Source: JAGUXG01 sp043798435 (GTDB lineage Bacteria > UBA9089 > UBA9088 > JAGUXG01). From it: DNA of 24,029 bases. Each line of letters opens with the position of its first letter. The stretch's first letter is position 1. The position numbers and the translations under genes are program-made. The notes beneath the pieces are model-generated. The model was not told the origin of the DNA. It searched no databases and saw nothing but the letters and a program-made list of their open reading frames with translations. Below are positions 19,629 to 24,029 of this stretch, in pieces. The stretch spans positions 1 to 24,029 of the forward strand of contig JAZDOR010000145.1 of the NCBI GenBank assembly GCA_043798435.1. Reading direction: 5' to 3'.

Positions 19629-21557
19629 ATGTTTGAAGAAATAACAGTTTGTCCAGCAACTCAAGCAATGCTGCAAAAGGCAAAGGATGAAAATATCAAG
19701 ACATGCTTTGACCGGGTAAAGGAGCAAAAGGGGTGTCCATTTGGTGATACAGGGGGGTGCTGCCGTGTTTGCAGTACTGGTCCGTGTAGAATATCGCCCA
19801 AAAAGGCTGATGAGGAGACAGGGCTTTGCGGTGCTTCAGCAGATATTATTGCGGCAAAAAACTTTGTGCGCATGATTGCTGTGGGAACCGCAGCACACTC
19901 TGACCATGCACGGGGTGTGACAGAGGTGCTTTTGCTGGCTGCCAAGGGAGAGATTCCGGGTTATACCATAAAGGATGAAAAAAAGCTCCTGATGTTGGCA
20001 GGGGTGTTTGGTATACCTACTGATGACAGAAAGATAGAGGATATTGCTATTGAGTTGGCAGAAAAGTGTTTAGAGGAGTTTAGCAAGGATGAGCCGCTTA
20101 CCTTCCTGAAAAGGGCGCCATTAAGCAGGCAGGAACTGTGGCAGGAAAAGGGTATTGCCCCAAGGGGGATTGATAAGGAAGTGGTTGAGGCAATGAGTAT
20201 GACCTTAATGGGAAACTCTAATGATTACAAGGAGATTATGGATGCCGGTACTCGTGCCAGCCTTGCTGATGGCTGGGGTGGATCCATGATTGCTACTGAG
20301 CTTCAGGATGTCTTGTTTGGCACACCAAAACCCCTGCGGTCCAAGGTAAACTTAGGGGTGCTTAAAGCCGATGAGGTAAACATCATTGTTCATGGACATG
20401 AGCCGCTTCTGTCTGAGATAATTGTTATGGTGGCAAAGCAACAGGATATGATTGATTATGCTAAAAAACACGGTGCTAAAGGCATTAATATTGCCGGGAT
20501 GTGCTGCACTGCCAATGAGGTCTTAATGCGTCATGGGGTTCCTATTGCCGGTAATTTTATTCAACAGGAATTGGCTATTATTACCGGTGCAGTAGAGGTG
20601 ATGGCGGTTGATGTCCAGTGTGTCTTTCAGAGCCTGCCACAGATAGCTCAATGTTACCATACAAAGATTATTACTACCAATAAAAGGGCGAAGATACCTG
20701 GGGCTACTCATATTGAGTTTGATGAACACGATGCAGTAAAGTCTGCTACAGAGATTGTTCGTCTGGCGATTGAGAATTATCCCAAGAGGGATAATGTCAA
20801 GGTTGATATCCCTGATGAGGCGATTGATCTGGTTGCCGGATTTTCCCATGAAACCATAAATCATATGCTGGGCGGCACATTCCGTGCTACCTACAGACCA
20901 TTAAATGATGCCATCATTGATGGCAGGATTCGCGGGGTAGTGGGTATCGTTGGGTGTAATAATCCAAGGGTAAGGCACGACGATATTCATATTACCCTGG
21001 CAAAGGAATTGATTGCTCAAGATGTGCTTGTTGTTTCAACCGGTTGTGCGGCAATGGCTTTTGGGAAGGCAGGCTTGCTGGTTCCAGAGGCAGCAAAATA
21101 TGCGGGTCCGGGACTTTCTGAAATATGTGAAACGGTTGGTATCCCGCCAGTACTTCATTGCGGAAGCTGTGTGGATAACTCAAGGCTGCTGATTGCGTTA
21201 AGCGAGGTAGCTAATATAGGCGGATTGAGTGATGATATTGGAGGGCTTCCTGCTTGCGGGTGTGCCCCTGAATGGATGAGTGAGAAGGCCATTGCCATTG
21301 GACAGTACTTTGTTGCCTCCGGGGCACCGGTGTTGTTTGGTGTAGGATTTCCTGTTACAGGCTCTGGCATGAGTAATTTATTATTCAAGGAATACTGTGA
21401 TGAGTATAATGCTTGTTGGGCAGTTGAGCCTGACCCAGTCAAACAGGCAGAAATACTTGTTAAATGGATTGATGCTGCCCGCGAAAGATTAGGCATAAAG
21501 GAAAGACCACCACGCGTGCTTTATGATATGGCTATGAGGAGAGAGTTGAAGTTTTAA
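19629..21557 (+). CDS. cooS: Anaerobic Ni-Fe-S carbon-monoxide dehydrogenase catalytic subunit
   Basis: This 642-residue protein is full length for CooS, which oxidises CO to CO2 or runs in reverse in the Wood-Ljungdahl pathway. The N-terminal cysteines C36, C44, C45, C48 and C53 (GCPFGDTGGCCRVC) bind clusters B and D. Cluster C ligands are likely H257 (HGHEP), C292/293 (GMCCTANE), C331, C443 (VGCNNP), C473 (TGCAAMAFGK) and C514 (CGSCVDNSR). The proton-relay H93 and a Lys near 553 (SEKAIAIGQ) are also present. A good AGGAGG lies before the ATG. No cooC, cooF, acsB or hydrogenase gene is adjacent, so its partner is unknown. A diverged copy of residues 333-441 occurs at 23703-24029. Confidence 0.97.
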   Translation: MFEEITVCPATQAMLQKAKDENIKTCFDRVKEQKGCPFGDTGGCCRVCSTGPCRISPKKADEETGLCGASADIIAAKNFVRMIAVGTAAHSDHARGVTEVLLLAAKGEIPGYTIKDEKKLLMLAGVFGIPTDDRKIEDIAIELAEKCLEEFSKDEPLTFLKRAPLSRQELWQEKGIAPRGIDKEVVEAMSMTLMGNSNDYKEIMDAGTRASLADGWGGSMIATELQDVLFGTPKPLRSKVNLGVLKADEVNIIVHGHEPLLSEIIVMVAKQQDMIDYAKKHGAKGINIAGMCCTANEVLMRHGVPIAGNFIQQELAIITGAVEVMAVDVQCVFQSLPQIAQCYHTKIITTNKRAKIPGATHIEFDEHDAVKSATEIVRLAIENYPKRDNVKVDIPDEAIDLVAGFSHETINHMLGGTFRATYRPLNDAIIDGRIRGVVGIVGCNNPRVRHDDIHITLAKELIAQDVLVVSTGCAAMAFGKAGLLVPEAAKYAGPGLSEICETVGIPPVLHCGSCVDNSRLLIALSEVANIGGLSDDIGGLPACGCAPEWMSEKAIAIGQYFVASGAPVLFGVGFPVTGSGMSNLLFKEYCDEYNACWAVEPDPVKQAEILVKWIDAARERLGIKERPPRVLYDMAMRRELKF

Positions 21558-21892
21558 TAATTGTAAGCGTTCAGGCTATAGCAAAACAGGGGAAGAAAAA
21601 CTGTAAAATGGGTACTGTAAAATGAAAAATGCAAAATGAGAGGATGAAAAATCGGTTTTTACAGCTAAAGCACAAGACTAACTTTCCCATTTTTCCTTAT
21701 TTACACTACTGCATTACTCCATTTGAATTTGTGTACCCTTTCATAGTGATTTACTTTAGCAAGTTGAATATAAACACAACCGCATAAATGTGATTACTAC
21801 GAACAGAACAGATGAACTCCTAAAAACGAATGTTATGATGCACTACTTCAGACAAGTAAAGTGTTACGGAGTATTTGTAGGGAGGAAATAGT
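21558..21892. other. Gene-free gap after cooS with dispersed micro-repeats
   Basis: GTAAGCGTTCAGG (21563-21575) also occurs at 3335-3347 upstream of panC. The 24 bases at 21599-21622 match 9592-9615 perfectly on the opposite strand, and further AAAATGMAAAATG words follow. The rest (21650-21890) shows no recognised structure. A GGGAGG ribosome binding site ends the gap before the antitoxin-like gene. Confidence 0.65.
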
Positions 21893-22246
21893 ATGATGCA
21901 AACACAAGTTTTAACAGGAGAACAATACAGACAACTATCCAAAGAATTGGTAAACGCAATAAAGGAACATCAAAGGATTATTCCAATTAACACCCTCAAC
22001 CACCCGCAGTATTTTTTAGAGAAGCCCATATATATTTCTATTGAATTTGAAAATGATGTTGTTATAGCAAGCCTTGATGATATTGAAGCATTTGCATATG
22101 CGGAGACAGAATTTGAGGCAATCGACTGTTTGCGTGATGAAATTGTTAATTTATATGAAGACTTAAAAAATGAAAAAAAAGAGAATCTTGGCAGGCTTCC
22201 TCAAAGGTGGTTAGCCTATTTAGAGGGAATTATTAAATGCAGATAA
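21893..22246 (+). CDS. Putative antitoxin of a HicA-like toxin-antitoxin pair
   Basis: This 117-residue acidic protein has a beta-strand-rich middle (YISIEFENDVVIASLDDIEAFAYAETEFEAIDCLRDEIVNLYEDL), like proteins paired with HicA-like toxins. These are comparable to the partial RNase H fold of HicB, but I cannot place it firmly. The ribosome binding site GGGAGG lies 7 nt before the first ATG. The last codons overlap the start of the next gene by 10 nt, so translation is coupled. The antitoxin-first order is unusual for HicAB, in which the toxin is commonly first. Confidence 0.55.
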   Translation: MMQTQVLTGEQYRQLSKELVNAIKEHQRIIPINTLNHPQYFLEKPIYISIEFENDVVIASLDDIEAFAYAETEFEAIDCLRDEIVNLYEDLKNEKKENLGRLPQRWLAYLEGIIKCR

Positions 22247-22509
22247 AGAAAAGTGATATTGAAAATATATTTGCCAAGTTGGATTTAACATTACGGAAAA
22301 CAGGACATATTTATGGTTGGTTAACCGTTGATGACAGAAAGATTTTAAGGGTTCATTATTCTCATGGTAAAGGAGATATTCCTGAAAAGGTGGCAAATAA
22401 GATTCGTGGTCAGTTAAAGTTGTCTCCATTACACTTTGAAGATTTAGTTAAATGTCCGCTAACCCGTGAAGATTATTTAGAAATTCTTAAGCAAAAAGGA
22501 TTTTTTTAA
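22237..22509 (+). CDS. Putative HicA-like toxin
   Basis: This 90-residue basic protein contains GHIYGWLTVDDRKILRVHYSHGKGDIPEKVANKIRGQL, and then PLTREDYLEILKQKGFF. The layout resembles the HicA-like mRNA interferase families (small double-stranded-RNA-binding fold with a His in a GxxH context). The start lies in the last codons of the preceding gene. The TA reading rests on size, overlap and general pattern, so confidence is moderate. Confidence 0.5.
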   Translation: MQIKKSDIENIFAKLDLTLRKTGHIYGWLTVDDRKILRVHYSHGKGDIPEKVANKIRGQLKLSPLHFEDLVKCPLTREDYLEILKQKGFF

Positions 22510-22532
22510 GTGAAAAAAAGAGGGAAAAAATT

Positions 22533-23587
22533 ATGGATAAAGAAATGAAAGAAAAGAAAGGTTTTGACCCTGCTTTGCGGAGATTCAGGGCTATTTTCTA
22601 CACAGCAACAATTATCTCTCTCATCTGCTGTTTCATCCCAGTCCCTGGATATTCCCAACCAGACCGTGCAGATGAATTGATTCAAGAGTTGAAGGATAAA
22701 GACTGGCGTGTCCGAAAGGATGCAGTAAGTGCACTGGGTGAGATAAAGGATAGCCGTGCAGTTGAGCCTCTGATCGCTGCTTTGAAGGATGAAAACTCAG
22801 ATGTCCGAAGTAATGCAGCATTGGCACTGGGCGAGATAAATGATACCCGTGCAATTGAGCCTCTGCTCGCTGCTTTGAAGGATAAAAACTCAGATGTCCG
22901 ATGGAATGTGGCAAGGGCACTGGGTATGATAGAAGATACCCGTGTAGTTGAGCCTCTGCTCGCTGCCTTGAAGGATGAAAACTCAGATGTCCGAAATAGT
23001 GCAGCAAGTGCACTGGGTAAGATAAAAGATACCCGTGCAATAGAGCCTCTGATTACTGCCTTGAAGGATAAAGACTCAGATGTCCAACATTATGCAGCAT
23101 GGGCACTGGGCGAGATAAAAGATGCTCGTGCAATAGAGCCTCTGATCTCTGTCTTGAAGGATAAAAAAACTCATTGGTCCAATGGGATGCAGCATGGGCA
23201 CTGGGTAAGATAGGCACTTCTGCAGTTAAGCCTCTGATCGCTGCCTTGAAGGATAAGAATTCTGCAATTAAATCTGAAGTAATATTGGCATTGGAGATGA
23301 TTGGAGACGAAAGAGCAAAAGAATTTATAGATTCTTTGTTAGAAGGTATAGATCTTAAAAAGATAGCTACAGATTATGTCTCCATCATTAATAAAGGGGG
23401 AAAAACATGGTTATTGATACTTGCCTTAATGAGACATGGTGACTTAAGTATGGCTACGGCTTTCTTAAATTGTGGGAATAGTAAACTGGAAGAAGCTGGA
23501 CTCGTTTGGGCAAAGGAACATGGTTATATGATTATGTCTTCTTTTGGTGGTGGTGGCAGTGGCCCTCAATGGGGAAGCAAAAAGTAA
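22533..23587 (+). pseudogene. Secreted HEAT-repeat protein gene with a frameshift
   Basis: Two overlapping frames make one gene. The first (22533 to about 23165) encodes a charged start, a hydrophobic segment (about 22-42, FYTATIISLICCFIPVPGYS) and five full HEAT repeats of 31 residues (LKDxxSDVRxxAxxALGxIxDTRAIEPLIAA). Near 23163-23169 a run of seven A replaces the five A found at the same place in sister repeats (GATAAAAACTCA). This shifts the frame, and the natural frame stops at 23213. The other frame, from about 23170 to 23587, continues with VQWDAAWALGKIG, a seventh repeat and a C-terminal domain ending GGGGSGPQWGSKK. HEAT/PBS-lyase-like repeats bind proteins; the target is unknown. It may be a true mutation or a homopolymer sequencing error. 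Confidence 0.8.
22681..23270 (+). repeat. Tandem 93-bp repeats encoding HEAT units
   Basis: About six and a half copies of a 93-bp unit lie head to tail. Each copy contains versions of TTGAAGGATAAAAACTCAGA and GCACTGGGYGAGATAAA. High identity between units indicates recent expansion by slippage or unequal recombination. Confidence 0.9.
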
Positions 23588-23605
23588 CAAAAGGAGAGAT
23601 AGGCT

Positions 23606-23702
23606 ATGAGTATAGACAGTTCGCAAATAGACCGCTGTGTGATTATCGCCCATAAGTTTGGGGCAAAAAGGATTATCCTTTTCGGAAGTGCTGTGGAATT
23701 AC
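23606..23702 (+). pseudogene. 5' fragment of a minimal nucleotidyltransferase gene
   Basis: About 32 residues read MSIDSSQIDRCVIIAHKFGA and then KRIILFGSAVE, the N-terminal signature of MNT-type nucleotidyltransferases (a helix, a strand and the GS of GSxxxG-DxD). The Asp pair and the rest of the domain are missing: after GSAVELPE the sequence becomes cooS DNA in a different frame, and the fused frame stops at 23794. An AAGGAG ribosome binding site precedes the ATG. The gene was evidently cut by recombination, and the fragment cannot be active. Confidence 0.75.
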
Positions 23703-24029
23703 CAGAGCCTGCCGCAGATAGCTCAATGCTATCATACAAAGGTTATTACCACCAACAAAAGAGCAAAGATACCAGGGGGGGCTGTTCACATTGAGTTTGA
23801 TGAACACGATGCGGTAAAATCTGCTACTGAAATTATTCGTCTGGCGATTGAGAATTACCCAAAAAGGGATAATGTCAAGGTTGATATCCCTGATGAGGCG
23901 ATTGATCTGGTGGCTGGTTTTTCCCATGAAACCATAAACCATATGTTGGGCGGCACATTTCGTGCTACCTACAGACCATTAAATGATGCTATCATTGATG
24001 GCAGAATTCGCGGGGTAGTAGGTATCGTT
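23703..24029 (+). pseudogene. Second cooS copy, 5' truncated and running off the window
   Basis: About 90% identical to 20628-20951 of cooS, starting abruptly at CAGAGCCTG. It lies in the cooS frame (SLPQIAQCYHTKVITTNKRA... to ...GRIRGVVGIV) without stops up to the window edge. It corresponds to about residues 335-441. Nearly all differences are at silent codon positions; amino-acid changes are I to V, T to V, V to I and one added Gly (three extra bases). H257 and the Cys 292/293 and 331 cluster C ligands are absent, so this copy cannot be a working enzyme as it stands. The rest is beyond the window. Confidence 0.85.

Noticed and set aside
22633..23040. Minus-strand repeat-rich frame of 135 codons
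   Set aside because: It is the antisense shadow of the tandem HEAT repeats; the sense frame has clear HEAT consensus.
23161..23170. Programmed -1 frameshift in the HEAT gene
   Set aside because: The zero-frame codons are GAT AAA AAA ACT, which do not form a good X-XXY-YYZ heptamer, and no stimulatory structure was seen; mutation or read error is simpler.

Overview
The window looks like chromosomal DNA from an uncultivated, anaerobic, moderately AT-rich bacterium. Three features point this way: a nickel-iron carbon-monoxide dehydrogenase (CooS), the siroheme-dependent alternative heme pathway (AhbA, AhbB, AhbD), and many short dispersed repeats in nearly every gap, of a kind I associate with candidate-phylum genomes. 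I cannot name the phylum from sequence alone. No rRNA, tRNA, CRISPR array or intact insertion sequence was seen.

Layout. From 182 to 4152, all on the minus strand, lie a NapH-like membrane ferredoxin, panC, ahbD, ahbA and ahbB. Next come a small secreted protein (minus) and a YbhN-type membrane protein (plus, 5366-6286). From 6293 to 10175 the minus strand carries psiE-like, fabG, the unusual run rpsL-rplT-rpsG, aroK and a DEDDy exonuclease. From 10364 to 17633 there is a long minus-strand array: a LysM/M23 envelope protein, trpS, a Cache-HAMP hybrid histidine kinase with two receiver domains, a receiver protein, a nucleotidyltransferase with a 71-residue partner, a receiver-nucleotidyl cyclase, and a second receiver protein. 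After a 0.8-kb gene-poor gap come plsY and a cyclic-nucleotide-binding protein (minus), divergent from cooS (plus). The last 2.4 kb is an accessory patch: a HicA-like toxin-antitoxin pair, a frameshifted HEAT-repeat gene, and a truncated nucleotidyltransferase fused to an N-terminally truncated second copy of cooS that runs off the window.

How genes may work together. The kinase, receivers and cyclase look like one signalling operon whose output could be a cyclic nucleotide. The single-domain cyclic-nucleotide-binding protein next to cooS is a possible target (inference). AhbA/B/D would make heme from siroheme, but AhbC is not in the window.

Most notable signals. (1) Consensus promoters sit so close to rpsL and the LysM/M23 gene that the transcripts should be leaderless; the TTG of each -35 box mimics an in-frame start codon. 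(2) rplT lies between rpsL and rpsG, with no fusA or tuf following. (3) A 155-157 bp MITE-like element occurs three times. (4) Heptanucleotide micro-repeats that fill intergenic DNA have also entered ahbD and the kinase gene in frame. (5) The ahbD-ahbA junction is locally triplicated. (6) A second cooS copy has diverged almost only at silent sites.
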